The notes: generated by a model from the letters alone, not told the origin. A DNA stretch of 64,000 bases from CAZWVA01 sp964636885 (GCA_964636885.1 CAZWVA010000006.1:8981-72980); one strand, 5' to 3'. Counted from the stretch's first letter, positions 27,056 to 36,352 are shown. Numbers and translations are program-made.

Positions 27056-28165
27056 CTATACCCTCATAGGCATAATAACGGATACATAAACCTCGTCTCC
27101 AATGGGTTTAATCACCGCTGGGCTGAGCTCGTCTGTTATTCCAAACTGTACCTCCTCCTCGTTTATAACCTCAAGCACATCCATTAGATACCGGGCGTTA
27201 AACCCAATCTCAATAGGATCGCCGTTATATTCTACAGGCATGATCTCCTTGGCCTCCCCAATCTCCGGGGACACGGATACGAGTGTCATCTCCCCGTTTT
27301 TTATGCTTATCTTAACGCTCTTCGTTTTATCCGAAGATAGTATGGAAACCCGCCTCAGGGCACTTAAAAACTCACCCTGCCGGACTGCAAAGGTGTTTTT
27401 TGTAACCTCTGGGATGACCTGCTTATAATCTGGAAACTCTGCGTCGATAAGCCTTACGATTAAAACTATGCCGTCCCCTTCTGCCATAAAAAAGTTTTTA
27501 CCACAGCCTATCCTCACGATATCTTTAAGCTTTACTATCTTTCTCAGCTCCGACACGCCCTTTTTTGGAACGACGACACCCTTTTCAAGCTTGACATCGC
27601 TAGAAATCGCTTTTTCAACGAGAGAAAGCCTGTGACCATCGGTAGCGACAAATCTTAAGCTTTGCTTTCCGGTCTTCTCCATATAGATCCCGGCAAGGTT
27701 CCTCCTAAGATCATCAGGAGAAATGGCAAATATGGTCTTTGTTATCATATCGTCTATGAGAGGACTCTCGACTGAGAAAAGGCGATCCGGTGACAGCTCT
27801 GGAATAGAGGGGAAATCCTCACTCGGGAGTCCGGCAATCTTAAACGTCGCTCTTGATGTCTTTAGCATCATCCAATGGTTTCCGATCTCCTCGATCTCTA
27901 TCTCCCCTTGGGGAAGCTCCTTAGTGATTTCGTAGAGCTTTCTTGCCGGAATGGCGAGACTGCCCTCCTTTGAAACACTCGCACCACACCAGGCACTCAT
28001 GGTCGTCTCTAGATCGGTTGCAGTGAGTGTGATCCCCTCGGCCCTACCCTTTGAGGCAGAGACGAGTACATGCGAAAGAACGGGCATGGTTGCTCGCCTC
28101 TCGGTGATTCCTTGTATGAGTCCCAATCTTTCAGAGAGGTTTATCGCTTCTACTCTTAGCTTCAT
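27056..28165 (-). CDS. dnaN: DNA polymerase III beta subunit (sliding clamp)
   Basis: A 369-residue clamp with the three-domain repeat. Recognisable parts are ATMPVLSHVLVSA, the FKIAGLPSEDFPSIPE link, RFVATDGHRLSLVEK, DAEFPDYKQVIP, and the C-terminus EVYVSVIMPMRV. As a dimer it encircles DNA and tethers polymerase III. It follows dnaA on the same strand after a 218-base spacer full of DnaA boxes, the classical dnaA-dnaN origin arrangement. Confidence 0.97.
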   Translation of the reverse strand: MKLRVEAINLSERLGLIQGITERRATMPVLSHVLVSASKGRAEGITLTATDLETTMSAWCGASVSKEGSLAIPARKLYEITKELPQGEIEIEEIGNHWMMLKTSRATFKIAGLPSEDFPSIPELSPDRLFSVESPLIDDMITKTIFAISPDDLRRNLAGIYMEKTGKQSLRFVATDGHRLSLVEKAISSDVKLEKGVVVPKKGVSELRKIVKLKDIVRIGCGKNFFMAEGDGIVLIVRLIDAEFPDYKQVIPEVTKNTFAVRQGEFLSALRRVSILSSDKTKSVKISIKNGEMTLVSVSPEIGEAKEIMPVEYNGDPIEIGFNARYLMDVLEVINEEEVQFGITDELSPAVIKPIGDEVYVSVIMPMRV

Positions 28166-28383
28166 ATTCCTCTACTCCTTCTAATTGTATTTAAAGAATA
28201 GTATTAAATATAGTAGAAGTAGTAGGGGCTGTGGATTTGTGGATAAGCGATCTAATGCGCTTATAACACTACGTTTTTCATGTTGATAAGTATGTTGATA
28301 AACTATCGCTTTTACCCTCTTTTATTCACAGCCATTTTATCCACAGTTTATTCCACAGCTTTACCCACAGACCTATCCACATA
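28166..28383. other. oriC: Candidate replication origin between dnaA and dnaN
   Basis: The 218-base spacer carries about nine DnaA-box-like 9-mers: TGTGGATTT 28230-28238, TGTGGATAA 28238-28246, TGTTGATAA 28281-28289 and 28293-28301, TTATTCACA 28322-28330, TTATCCACA 28337-28345 (exact), TTACCCACA 28361-28369, CTATCCACA 28373-28381 and TTATCCACT 28384-28392, the last entering dnaA. Left-hand boxes point one way and right-hand boxes the other, flanking an AT-rich centre. This fits an origin, or one half of a bipartite one with the boxes upstream of dnaA. Confidence 0.8.
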
Positions 28384-29916
28384 TTATCCACTTCTTAAGG
28401 CCTCGATTTTTCTGGATACCGCATCTATCGTGCTTCTTAGAGTCGAGTCTTCCCCTATGGAGGTTTCTATTTTTCTTACGGCATGTATAACGGTGGAGTG
28501 ATCTTTTCCGCCGAATTTTTCTCCGATTTCAGGAAAAGACGCTCCCGTATACCTCCTTGCAAGGTACATCGCGATCTGCCTTGGAACAGCGATGTTTTTC
28601 TGTTTCCTCTCGGATTTTAGATCCTGTATTTTTATTCCAAAGAAGTTTGAGACCTCTTTTTGTATGGACTCGATGCTGAGTATCCTTCTATCCTGCTCTT
28701 TTATTATGTTTTTAAGCCTCTCCCTTGCAAGCTCCATGGTGATCTCCGTATTTAGGAGCTTTGCATGGCCTATGATGTTGATAAGCGTTCCCTCGAGCTC
28801 CCTTATGTTTGATGTGATGTTTTCAGCGAGGAATATGGCAACCTCATTCGGAAGCACAACTCCCTCTGACTCCGCTTTGTTCTTAAGTATGGCGACCTTG
28901 GTTTCTATCTCAGGCGGTTGAATATCCGTAATTAGTCCCCACTCGAACCTCGATCTCAGCCTCTCTTCAAGGTAGGACATGTCCTTTGGGGATTTATCAC
29001 TCGTAATCACTATCTGCTTCTTTGACTCGTATAGGGTGTTAAAGGTGTGGAAGAACTCCTCCTGTGTACTTTCCTTTCCCGCTATGAACTGTATGTCATC
29101 TATAAGGAGCACATCGCAGCCGAACCTGTATCTGTTCCTGAATTCCTCCATCTTGTTGGATTTTATACTGTTTATGACCTGGTTTGTAAAGTGCTCTGCC
29201 GATATACAGCATATCCTTGCCATGAGGGATGTGTTTTTCAGTATGTAGTTTCCGATTGCGTTGATGAGGTGGGTTTTTCCGAGCCCTACCCCGCCGTATA
29301 TGAAGAGGGGATTGTAGGCCTCTCCGGGCTTTCTTGCCACAGCAATAGAAGCGGCGTGTGCAAACTGGTTGCTTGACCCTACGATAAACCTGTCAAATGT
29401 GTAGTTCGGATTTAGAAAACCGGTAAAAACCGTGTCTCTGTTTACTTCCCTTGTTTCCTTTAGAGGCATCTGTGATTCTTCGGACTCTTCCAGTGGGGAA
29501 TCGAGGCCGTCCACTTCGGCTATTATCTTGACCTCGTACCTCCTCTCGTAAACCTCTTTAATCGTATCGGTTATAAAATCCAGGTAGTGGTTGTTTATCC
29601 AGTCTCTGTCAAACTGGCTGTTTGCTTTTAACGTGATGGATTCTTCCGTTTGTGAAACGAGTTTAAGAGGTGCGAACCAGAAGAAGACCTGTGGATTTGA
29701 TTTCTTCTTTATCCTCTCTAGTACGTCTTCCCAGACGATCTTCTTGGGTTCTAAAGCCTTTTTTTGATGGAGAATCGGGGGCGTTATAAGGGTTTCTATT
29801 CCCCTTCTGGTCGATTCTTCCATCTCGTCTGGAAAGAGGGATTTAAGGGTACGTCCTAGGGTTACTCTCTTGGCCAATTTTCTCCCAATCCTCCCGAAAA
29901 TCAACAACTTTTCCAC
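28384..29916 (-). CDS. dnaA: Chromosomal replication initiator DnaA
   Basis: A 510-codon frame from GTG. Domain I starts only around residue 60 (IVWEDVLERIKKKSNPQVFFWFAPLKL); before it is a basic stretch (GRIGRKLAKRVTLGRTLKSL) not usual in DnaA, so the true start may be further in, for example ATG at 29823. Domain III has Walker A GGVGLGKTHLINAIG and Walker B CDVLLIDDIQFIAGKE; domain IV carries the box-binding signature GGKDHSTVIHAVRKIE. It opens the origin in its ATP form. DnaA boxes lie both upstream and downstream of the gene. Confidence 0.96.
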   Translation of the reverse strand: MEKLLIFGRIGRKLAKRVTLGRTLKSLFPDEMEESTRRGIETLITPPILHQKKALEPKKIVWEDVLERIKKKSNPQVFFWFAPLKLVSQTEESITLKANSQFDRDWINNHYLDFITDTIKEVYERRYEVKIIAEVDGLDSPLEESEESQMPLKETREVNRDTVFTGFLNPNYTFDRFIVGSSNQFAHAASIAVARKPGEAYNPLFIYGGVGLGKTHLINAIGNYILKNTSLMARICCISAEHFTNQVINSIKSNKMEEFRNRYRFGCDVLLIDDIQFIAGKESTQEEFFHTFNTLYESKKQIVITSDKSPKDMSYLEERLRSRFEWGLITDIQPPEIETKVAILKNKAESEGVVLPNEVAIFLAENITSNIRELEGTLINIIGHAKLLNTEITMELARERLKNIIKEQDRRILSIESIQKEVSNFFGIKIQDLKSERKQKNIAVPRQIAMYLARRYTGASFPEIGEKFGGKDHSTVIHAVRKIETSIGEDSTLRSTIDAVSRKIEALRSG

Positions 29917-30278
29917 AGCTTATCAACAGGATGTGGATAACTTTTATAGGGAAATAACCTGTGGAATGCTCCCCCCTCTAAGCTTGTGACTCTAAATCTA
30001 ACAGATATTAAAAGAGATTGTCAAGTTCTTTTTTTTAGTCCTGTGTTTACAGGGAGTTAGGAAGGAATTTATACCGAATCCGATTTTCCTTCGGTGGGTT
30101 TTTCGAGGGTGGTTGGAAATATACTTAAACGTAAGTGGCCGATAAAAATCAGAAAAAAGATCACTGAAGTTCCTTAAGTCCAATACTTATTTCATGAACG
30201 GCTTAAAATACAGGCCTCTTTTGGGTTTATCCACAATAGGGATACGGCGTTTCATGTAAGGTCCGGTTTGTATTTTGG
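29917..30278. other. dnaA upstream region with DnaA boxes
   Basis: This 362-base spacer holds no gene. Near the dnaA start are TTATCAACA (29920-29928) and an exact TGTGGATAA (29932-29940), suitable for autoregulation or as the second part of a bipartite origin; a further exact TTATCCACA lies at 30227-30235. The dnaA promoter must lie in here, but I cannot fix it. Confidence 0.7.
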
Positions 30279-31616
30279 CTAAAAAGCGCCCGATTCCTTT
30301 GCCTTTCTTGCCTTCTCTTCGTCAACAAAATACAGGAGGACGAGCCCGACCACGAAAAACACTATGATTGAGAGGATGGAGTTCCTTGCTGTTCCAGTCA
30401 TCTGACGGACAAAGGCGAAGACAAAAGGGCCCCAGATGGCGGAGAACTTGCTAAATACGGTATAAAATCCATAGAACTCGGCACTTGCCTCCTCAGGGAT
30501 CATAGAGCCGTAGAAAGACCGGCTTAGAGCCTGAGACCCACCCATGACGACTCCCGCCATCATGCCCGCCAGAAGAAATCCGGCGGTCGTATGTATGAAG
30601 TAGGCGTATATCACAACAATGGACCAGAGCACGAGGGTCGTCATAACCGCTCTTTTCGTGCCCACAACCCCTGCAAGACGGCTAAACACTACGGCCCCGA
30701 TCGAAGCGACCCCCTGTATTATTAGGAGCGTTACGAGAAGGGCTGTCGTGGAGAGACCGATCTCTTCCTTTCCATAGATGGTTGCCATTGTTAGGACGGT
30801 CTGTATGCCATCGTTATACAGCATATAGGAGAAGAGGAAGAGAACGAGGTGCCTAAACCTCCTTACGCGTTTTGTTGTCTTAATGAGTCGGGATATGCCT
30901 AGAGCGACATAGGCCAGGGGAGTAAAACGCCAACCCTTAAAGTCCTCTGGAAGGGGATTTGTGCCCTCGGCCTCAAAGAGGTTTTTCGCTATAAAGATGG
31001 TGAACCCAGCCCACCAGAGCCCTGCTCCCAGGATTCCTATCCTTACGGCCTCGGTTTGTTGGATTCCAAGCTCCTCGTGAAGGGCAACAAGCGCGAATGC
31101 CATGGCGAGTTGAAGCCCTCCACCCACATAGCCGTAGGAGAATCCCTTTCCAGAAACCATATCCATTTTATCCTCTGTTGCGATTTGGGGAAGGAAGGCA
31201 TCGTAAAACACGTTGGCGCTTATGAAGCAGACCTCGGCTATAAGGAAGAACACGAGGGTTCTCCAAACGTCTCCTGCCCTTGAGAGGTATAGGAGGAGGT
31301 TAAAGGTCGCTCCGGTGTAAGCAAAAAAGAGCAAAAAACGCTTCTTTGCGCTCGTGAAATCGGCTACAGCACCGAGAACCGGGGAGATGAAGAACGTGAT
31401 AACGGCCGACACTCCTACCACAAGACCCCAGAGGGTTGTTGCGCTATAGTTGGTTCCACCTATGGTTACACCCTCTGGTCCTACGACGACCGATGCAAAA
31501 TAGACGGGAAGAAGCCCCACGGCGACAGTGGTGGTGTAGGCCGAGTTTGCCCAATCGTACATGCACCAGCCGAATATGGTCTTCGGATCGTTTTTAAGAG
31601 GAGGGGTCTTTGTCAT
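30279..31616 (-). CDS. UMF1/Atg22-type major facilitator transporter
   Basis: A 445-residue membrane protein with about twelve hydrophobic segments. The N-terminal GWCMYDWANSAYTTTVAVG is the hallmark of the UMF1 (BtlA/Atg22) branch of the major facilitator superfamily, and GKGFSYGYVGGGLQLA and SRSFYGSMIPEEASAEFYGF are further family signatures. Yeast Atg22 exports amino acids from the vacuole; bacterial substrates are largely unknown. It reads toward dnaA but is separated by the box-containing spacer. Confidence 0.9.
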   Translation of the reverse strand: MTKTPPLKNDPKTIFGWCMYDWANSAYTTTVAVGLLPVYFASVVVGPEGVTIGGTNYSATTLWGLVVGVSAVITFFISPVLGAVADFTSAKKRFLLFFAYTGATFNLLLYLSRAGDVWRTLVFFLIAEVCFISANVFYDAFLPQIATEDKMDMVSGKGFSYGYVGGGLQLAMAFALVALHEELGIQQTEAVRIGILGAGLWWAGFTIFIAKNLFEAEGTNPLPEDFKGWRFTPLAYVALGISRLIKTTKRVRRFRHLVLFLFSYMLYNDGIQTVLTMATIYGKEEIGLSTTALLVTLLIIQGVASIGAVVFSRLAGVVGTKRAVMTTLVLWSIVVIYAYFIHTTAGFLLAGMMAGVVMGGSQALSRSFYGSMIPEEASAEFYGFYTVFSKFSAIWGPFVFAFVRQMTGTARNSILSIIVFFVVGLVLLYFVDEEKARKAKESGAF

Positions 31617-31695
31617 TTTCCTTTAGTTGCCTATTTGCCCACCGTAGATGTGACTTACGATGAGTAAAAAGACCCATGATACACGATTAAAGACG

Positions 31696-34374
31696 TCATG
31701 CATCATGTATCTTCAATCGTGGAGCCTGATTACTTTCAAGTTCGAGAACGGCCTCTTTCCATCTATCGACCATTACCTGATATAGCTCCTTTCCTTTCTC
31801 ACCTTCAGGTGGATAAATCGGGTCTCCCACTATTATCTGGACCTTGGTAAATCTAAACTCCGGATGCAGGTTTGAGTGCGTGTTTATGGCCCCATGAATG
31901 AGTATAGGAACGATGGGGGCTTTTGCCTCTACGCTGAGTATCCCGGCCCCAAGGCGGGGAGGCATGATCCCTCCCGTGTTCGTGCGGCCTCCTTCGGGGA
32001 ATATACAGACTACCATTCCTCGCCTAAGGCCATCATAGGAAAACCTAAGTGATTCGCTTAGGGTTCCGGCACCCCCTGTTGGGATTATGCGAAATGGCCT
32101 TATGAGCCAGGAAAGCGGGGGTCTTCTAAAGATCTCTCCAAAGCCGACGAAGATGAGCCTGTCTAGCATCCATCCGGGCATGAGGGCAAATATGAGAATG
32201 GGGTCTATATAGCTCTGGTGGTTTGGGCATATGAGAACCGCACCCTGTCTGGGGATCTTTTCCAATCCATCTACCCTCACTCGAAATGCGATCCTTACGA
32301 TCAGGTAGACGAACGCTTGAACCATCCTCATAGCTATGCGCTTGATTATACCCCGATTTAGATTAAAGATCGCTTCGAGTGGAATGGAGGGTGGCTCTTC
32401 GAAAAGGGTTTTCACATATACGTCTTTCTCCTCCACCTCTGGCTTCACGGAGACGTCTTGTATGCGTCTTAGAATATCCCCAATCGTGCGTAAAGAGGGG
32501 AGCTCTTCCTCCTTTACCTTGAGTCCAAACTCGTTTTCTAGTAGGGCCGTGATCTCTATAAGTGTAAGAGAGTCCAATCCAAGGTCTATGGAGAGATCCT
32601 GTGCGGGTGAGAATGGGCCTTTTATCTCCGCGATCTCTTGGAGTCTCTTTAGAAACCTGATCGAGGAGGGCGTCTCCATGAGCGACCTTTCCTCTGGGGA
32701 AAGGGTTACTTCCACCTCACCAGGATGGGCTTTTCTTTTATTTGCCAGCTCTTCGATTTCGCTTCGTCTGAGTTTTCCAAGCCTCGTTCTTGGTAGCTCA
32801 TCGTGAAGGAGGACGAGCTCGTTTATCTGCATGTATGAGGGGAGCCTTAGACCTATTCTTGCGATCTCCGAGCGTATTCGCTCGCGTGTGTTAACAACAC
32901 CCCTTTCCGAGATCTCTTTTGGATCTGGAACAACTACCATCCGAAGCCCCTTCACCCTGCCGCTGTTGTCCAGGGAAGGAAGAACGCATATCTCCTTTAC
33001 GAGTGGGATGTTTTCATAGAGCTTTTCCACATCCTCGGGGTATATGTTTTTCCCCGAAGGAAGCACTATGACCTCTTTTGCCCTTCCCGTGATGGTTATG
33101 TTCCCCTCCCCGTCAACCCTTCCGAGGTCTCCCGTGTGGAACCAGCCATCACGTATGACCTCTCTCGTTGCGGTTTCGTTTTTGTAATAGCCCTTCATAA
33201 CGTTTGGGCCGCGAACGCATATCTCGCCTATGCCCTCGGAGTCTGGGGAGTCGATGCGGATCTCAACCCCCGGGATCGTCCTTCCGGCCGTACCCGGCTT
33301 TAGTTTGTCGGGAGGGGTGATGGAGATAACGGCAGAGGTTTCTGTGAGTCCATATCCTTCTATTATAAGAAATCCGAGGTTTAGAAAGCGTTCCGAGACC
33401 CCGGCATCGAGCTTTGCCCCTCCACTTGCAAAGAAGCGGAGTTTTTTGCCAAATGGCTCGTGGATCCTTCTAAAGAAGAGCCTTCCGAGGCGGATTCCCG
33501 TTTTTTCCCTAATCCACTTTGAGATCCTATAGAGGATCCAAAAAAGCGTTCTCGAGGCCAGGCCCAAGGAATCCACTTTCTTAAAGATCTCTCTATCAAG
33601 AAGGGTAAAGAGCTTTGGGACCCCTGGGAATATGGTAACACCCGTTTCCCTCATTACGCTTAGTAGGTCGGTGCTTTTAATCGAGTGTGAGAAGGTAACC
33701 GTGGCTCCGGCAAATAGGGGCGCTAGAAAACAGACGATGCATGAAAAAACGTGATGTAGTGGAAGTATGTTTAAGACGTTGTCTCTTGTTGATACCTTTA
33801 TACGGTTTAATATGGCCTCAACGTTGCTTTGAATGTTGCCACATGTAAGCTGTACCCCCTTAGGGGTCCCGGTGGTACCAGAGGTAAATATGATCGCCAT
33901 CAGATCATCAGGGTTGGGTATATGTGGTTTAAATCCATCTGTTTCCTTGGAACCCGAAGAGACGGACTCGATTGAGATGAGCCGTGGCATCGAGGGAGAA
34001 CCGCTGAGGAGCCTTTCTATTTCATCGAGGCGGTATTTATCGGATATCACGGCCTTCGATTGGGAAAAAGCGATAAATGGTAAAACGTCCTTGACGCTCA
34101 GCTGTGCGTCCAGGGGAACCGCAACCCCTCCAAGCATGTGTATAGCAAGGTAAGAAACGGCCCAGCCTATGGTGTTTTCTCCGTAAAGCGAGACGTGGTC
34201 TCCTGGGTTTATTCCGTAGGTTCTCAATTGGGAGGCCGCTTTAAGGCAGAGGTTCCAGAGTTCTAGATATGTAACCCGATCGTAACCATCTGGTTTTTTC
34301 ATTTGGAGGGCGATTTTTTGAGGCTCTTTCCCTGCCCAGTATTCCAGTCTCTCAGCTATCGTCATCTTCTTCAC
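31696..34374 (-). CDS. Acyl-activating enzyme - acyl carrier - 1-acylglycerol-3-phosphate acyltransferase fusion
   Basis: An 892-residue three-part protein. Residues about 1-545 are an AMP-forming acyl ligase (IIFTSGTTGTPKGVQLT at 161-177; GYGLTETSAVIS at 340-351; GWFHTGDLGRVDGEGNI at 410-426). Residues about 565-640 are an acyl carrier domain with DLGLDSLTLIEI (Ser602 for phosphopantetheine). Residues about 690-892 are a PlsC-type acyltransferase with NHQSYID (His719, Asp724) and FPEGGR (792-797). It could activate free fatty acids, load them on its own carrier and transfer them to lysophospholipid, a carrier-bearing counterpart of Aas. GTG at 34374 directly follows the TetR stop; ATG at 34365 is an alternative start. 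Confidence 0.9.
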   Translation of the reverse strand: MKKMTIAERLEYWAGKEPQKIALQMKKPDGYDRVTYLELWNLCLKAASQLRTYGINPGDHVSLYGENTIGWAVSYLAIHMLGGVAVPLDAQLSVKDVLPFIAFSQSKAVISDKYRLDEIERLLSGSPSMPRLISIESVSSGSKETDGFKPHIPNPDDLMAIIFTSGTTGTPKGVQLTCGNIQSNVEAILNRIKVSTRDNVLNILPLHHVFSCIVCFLAPLFAGATVTFSHSIKSTDLLSVMRETGVTIFPGVPKLFTLLDREIFKKVDSLGLASRTLFWILYRISKWIREKTGIRLGRLFFRRIHEPFGKKLRFFASGGAKLDAGVSERFLNLGFLIIEGYGLTETSAVISITPPDKLKPGTAGRTIPGVEIRIDSPDSEGIGEICVRGPNVMKGYYKNETATREVIRDGWFHTGDLGRVDGEGNITITGRAKEVIVLPSGKNIYPEDVEKLYENIPLVKEICVLPSLDNSGRVKGLRMVVVPDPKEISERGVVNTRERIRSEIARIGLRLPSYMQINELVLLHDELPRTRLGKLRRSEIEELANKRKAHPGEVEVTLSPEERSLMETPSSIRFLKRLQEIAEIKGPFSPAQDLSIDLGLDSLTLIEITALLENEFGLKVKEEELPSLRTIGDILRRIQDVSVKPEVEEKDVYVKTLFEEPPSIPLEAIFNLNRGIIKRIAMRMVQAFVYLIVRIAFRVRVDGLEKIPRQGAVLICPNHQSYIDPILIFALMPGWMLDRLIFVGFGEIFRRPPLSWLIRPFRIIPTGGAGTLSESLRFSYDGLRRGMVVCIFPEGGRTNTGGIMPPRLGAGILSVEAKAPIVPILIHGAINTHSNLHPEFRFTKVQIIVGDPIYPPEGEKGKELYQVMVDRWKEAVLELESNQAPRLKIHDA

Positions 34375-34992
34375 TCAGGTTCTCCTATTTTTCCTTTTAG
34401 TCTCTGTGGTTAGATGGTTATCTTTGGCCTTAAGAACCCTGAGGCACGCTTCAGCAACCTCATCTGTTTTATCCCTCATTTTCTCCTTTAATCTTCCAGT
34501 TGCCGTTAGGGTTGCGGGTTGAAGCACTAGACCCAAAACCATCGCGGCAGAAAGCTCCGTATCATCGTTTTTAAACTCTCCTCTTTTTATCCCTTCTCGA
34601 ATGAAATCGAATACGAGGTTATGGGGATTTAGCCCTGGGTCTAGCTTGTTCTCTTTAGGGAAATGGTGTTCGGAGAGTAAAATGAATTTAAATGTCACCG
34701 GGTCTTCATCAAAAAACGAATAGAAGAGACCTACTGCCGACCTAAGGCGCTCGGAGAAGCTCCCCCTTCCCTTTAGCGTGGCCTTAAGTAGGGCACCGAA
34801 CCTCTCAAGCCCGTTCTTATAAAGAGAAAGGGCCATTTCTTCCTTCCCGCTGTAATGACGGTAAAGGGCACCCTCGGAACACCCCGCTTCCTTCGCTATG
34901 TCTTTGATTGTCACCTGTTGGATTCCTTTGGAAGCGAATAGTCTTATGGCTGTGTTTTCGATGGATGTTAGTATCTTTACTGGCTTGGCCAT
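34375..34992 (-). CDS. TetR family regulator, probably of fatty-acid metabolism
   Basis: A 205-residue protein with an N-terminal TetR DNA-binding domain (TIKDIAKEAGCSEGALYRHYSGKEEM) and a helical ligand domain (SFFDEDPVTFKFILLSEHH). Its stop abuts the start of the acyl-ligase/ACP/acyltransferase fusion, so the two genes form an operon. A near-palindrome at 35005-35022, 12 bases upstream of the start, resembles the operator of the acyl-CoA-sensing TetR regulator FadR of Bacillus. Together these suggest repression relieved by an acyl-CoA or acyl-ACP ligand (inference). Confidence 0.88.
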   Translation of the reverse strand: MAKPVKILTSIENTAIRLFASKGIQQVTIKDIAKEAGCSEGALYRHYSGKEEMALSLYKNGLERFGALLKATLKGRGSFSERLRSAVGLFYSFFDEDPVTFKFILLSEHHFPKENKLDPGLNPHNLVFDFIREGIKRGEFKNDDTELSAAMVLGLVLQPATLTATGRLKEKMRDKTDEVAEACLRVLKAKDNHLTTETKRKNRRT

Positions 34993-35004
34993 TGTCTAAA
35001 ATGA

Positions 35005-35022
35005 TGAGTGAGTATTCATTTA
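35005..35022. promoter_or_regulatory. FadR-like operator in front of the TetR/acyl-ligase operon
   Basis: TGAGTGA-GTAT-TCATTTA. The two 7-base arms are inverted copies with two mismatches. The layout TGAATGA-N4-TCATTCA is known for Bacillus-type FadR (a TetR protein). It sits just upstream of the regulator's own start, in the promoter region. Confidence 0.65.
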
Positions 35023-35156
35023 CTAATGGATTCTATTTCATTTTCTACCACCTGTCAAGCAGCGGGGGGACGCGTTGCCATACATCCATTGCTACTCGAT
35101 ATTAACCCTTACGAAAATGATGTAGACGTTTGGGATTAAGACCCCTAGAATAGGGG

Positions 35157-35609
35157 TTAAGATCTTTTCTTACGGCAGTTTTTACAGACGCCGTTTAGTT
35201 GTAGGGTGTAACCCAGCACCTTATAGTTGGCCGGTTTCTTTTTAGAAAAATCCAGATTCATAAGGGAATCGTCGTAGTAGTCCTCTACCCTCTTGCACTC
35301 GACACAGACCAGGTGGTGGTGAGGCTCCAGATTGGCATCGTAGCGCGCGGCGTTATAGAGTATGTTTACCACAGAGACGAGCCCCAGTTTTTCAAAGGTC
35401 TCTAGGGTCCTATAGATCGTTGTAAGGGATATGTTTGGATAGTAGTTTCTGATCTTCTTGTATATGGATTCGGCGCTCGGATGCTCGTTGGTGTTTGCGA
35501 GTTCCCTGTATATAGCGACCCTCTGAGGGGTTACCTTGATGCCAAGCCCCTTACATTGATCTATGAAACCATTAACGCGTTTTTCAACTGTGGCACTTTC
35601 CATCTTCAT
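35157..35609 (-). CDS. Fur/PerR family metalloregulator
   Basis: A 150-residue Fur-family protein. The winged helix (about residues 20-90) includes VTPQRVAIYRELANT, EHPSAESIYKKI and SLTTIYRTLETFEKLGLV; the dimer domain carries HHHLVCVECKRVEDY and the C-terminal CKNCRKK, giving a Cys4 structural zinc site (CVEC plus CKNC). The DANLEPHHH stretch is the regulatory metal region. Whether it senses iron, peroxide or zinc cannot be read safely; the pattern looks PerR/Fur-like. It is read divergently from the aldolase gene. Confidence 0.9.
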   Translation of the reverse strand: MKMESATVEKRVNGFIDQCKGLGIKVTPQRVAIYRELANTNEHPSAESIYKKIRNYYPNISLTTIYRTLETFEKLGLVSVVNILYNAARYDANLEPHHHLVCVECKRVEDYYDDSLMNLDFSKKKPANYKVLGYTLQLNGVCKNCRKKRS

Positions 35610-35719
35610 GTCTATAAGTCACCTAATATATTATACCAACATGGTGCAAATATCCAGTCTCAGCGTAAATCCGAGGCTTGAAAACCGAAGGATGAATGGG
35701 TTAATTTATTAGTTTAAAA

Positions 35720-36352
35720 ATGGACTCGATGGACATAGTGAGAAAGGAGAGGGTATTTGCCGTAATCCGCGCCGGGGATGCTAAGAGAGCCCTTCTTTTT
35801 GCGGAGGCGTGCATTCAGGGTGGGCTTAGGTTAATAGAGATAACCTTTTCTTTCAGTGGAGCGGAGAGGGTTATATCTGAGTTGTGTAAGAGGGGGGATG
35901 CCTTTATTGGTGCTGGAACCGTACTCAATCTCGATATGGCAAGGGCTGCAGTCGATTCCGGTGCGAGGTTTATAATCTCCCCCCATACAGACGGTGAGAT
36001 CATCTCCTATGCCAAATCCAGGGGAGTCATAGTTGTATCCGGGGCACTCACTTCAAACGAGATANNNNNNNNNNNNNNNNNNNNNNNNNNNNNNNNNNNN
36101 NNNGCGGATATGGTTAAGGTCTTTCCGATTAAGGCAGTTGGAGGGGCGCCGTACATAAGGGCCATAAAGGAACCGCTTCCTTTTGTTGAGGTTATGACGA
36201 CGGGCGGCGTGACACTGGAGAATCTCATGGAGTTTCTTAGTGCGGGGGCCACTGCCGTCGGTCTTTCAAGCGCCTTAACGGGTGTTTCTTTCGATTCCGA
36301 GGCTATACGTCAAAGGGCGAGAAGGGTCGTTCAAATACTGGGTGAGGCCTAG
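35720..36352 (+). CDS. eda: 2-dehydro-3-deoxyphosphogluconate (KDPG/KHG) aldolase, with an N gap
   Basis: A 210-codon frame with a 39-base N gap (36065-36103) that keeps the frame. The visible parts match class I KDPG/KHG aldolases: VFAVIRAGDAKRALLFAEAC, GLRLIEITFSFSGA with the active Glu, AFIGAGTVLNLDMARAAVDSG, then MVKVFPIKAVGGAPYI, where the Schiff-base Lys is in VKVFPI, and FVEVMTTGGVTLENL. The gap replaces part of the barrel before that lysine. The enzyme cleaves KDPG to pyruvate and glyceraldehyde-3-phosphate. glgA follows 44 bases later on the same strand. Confidence 0.9.
   Translation: MDSMDIVRKERVFAVIRAGDAKRALLFAEACIQGGLRLIEITFSFSGAERVISELCKRGDAFIGAGTVLNLDMARAAVDSGARFIISPHTDGEIISYAKSRGVIVVSGALTSNEIXXXXXXXXXXXXXADMVKVFPIKAVGGAPYIRAIKEPLPFVEVMTTGGVTLENLMEFLSAGATAVGLSSALTGVSFDSEAIRQRARRVVQILGEA
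36065..36103. other. Assembly gap, 39 N
   Basis: Thirty-nine unknown bases inside eda. The length is a multiple of three and the flanking frames agree. Confidence 0.95.
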
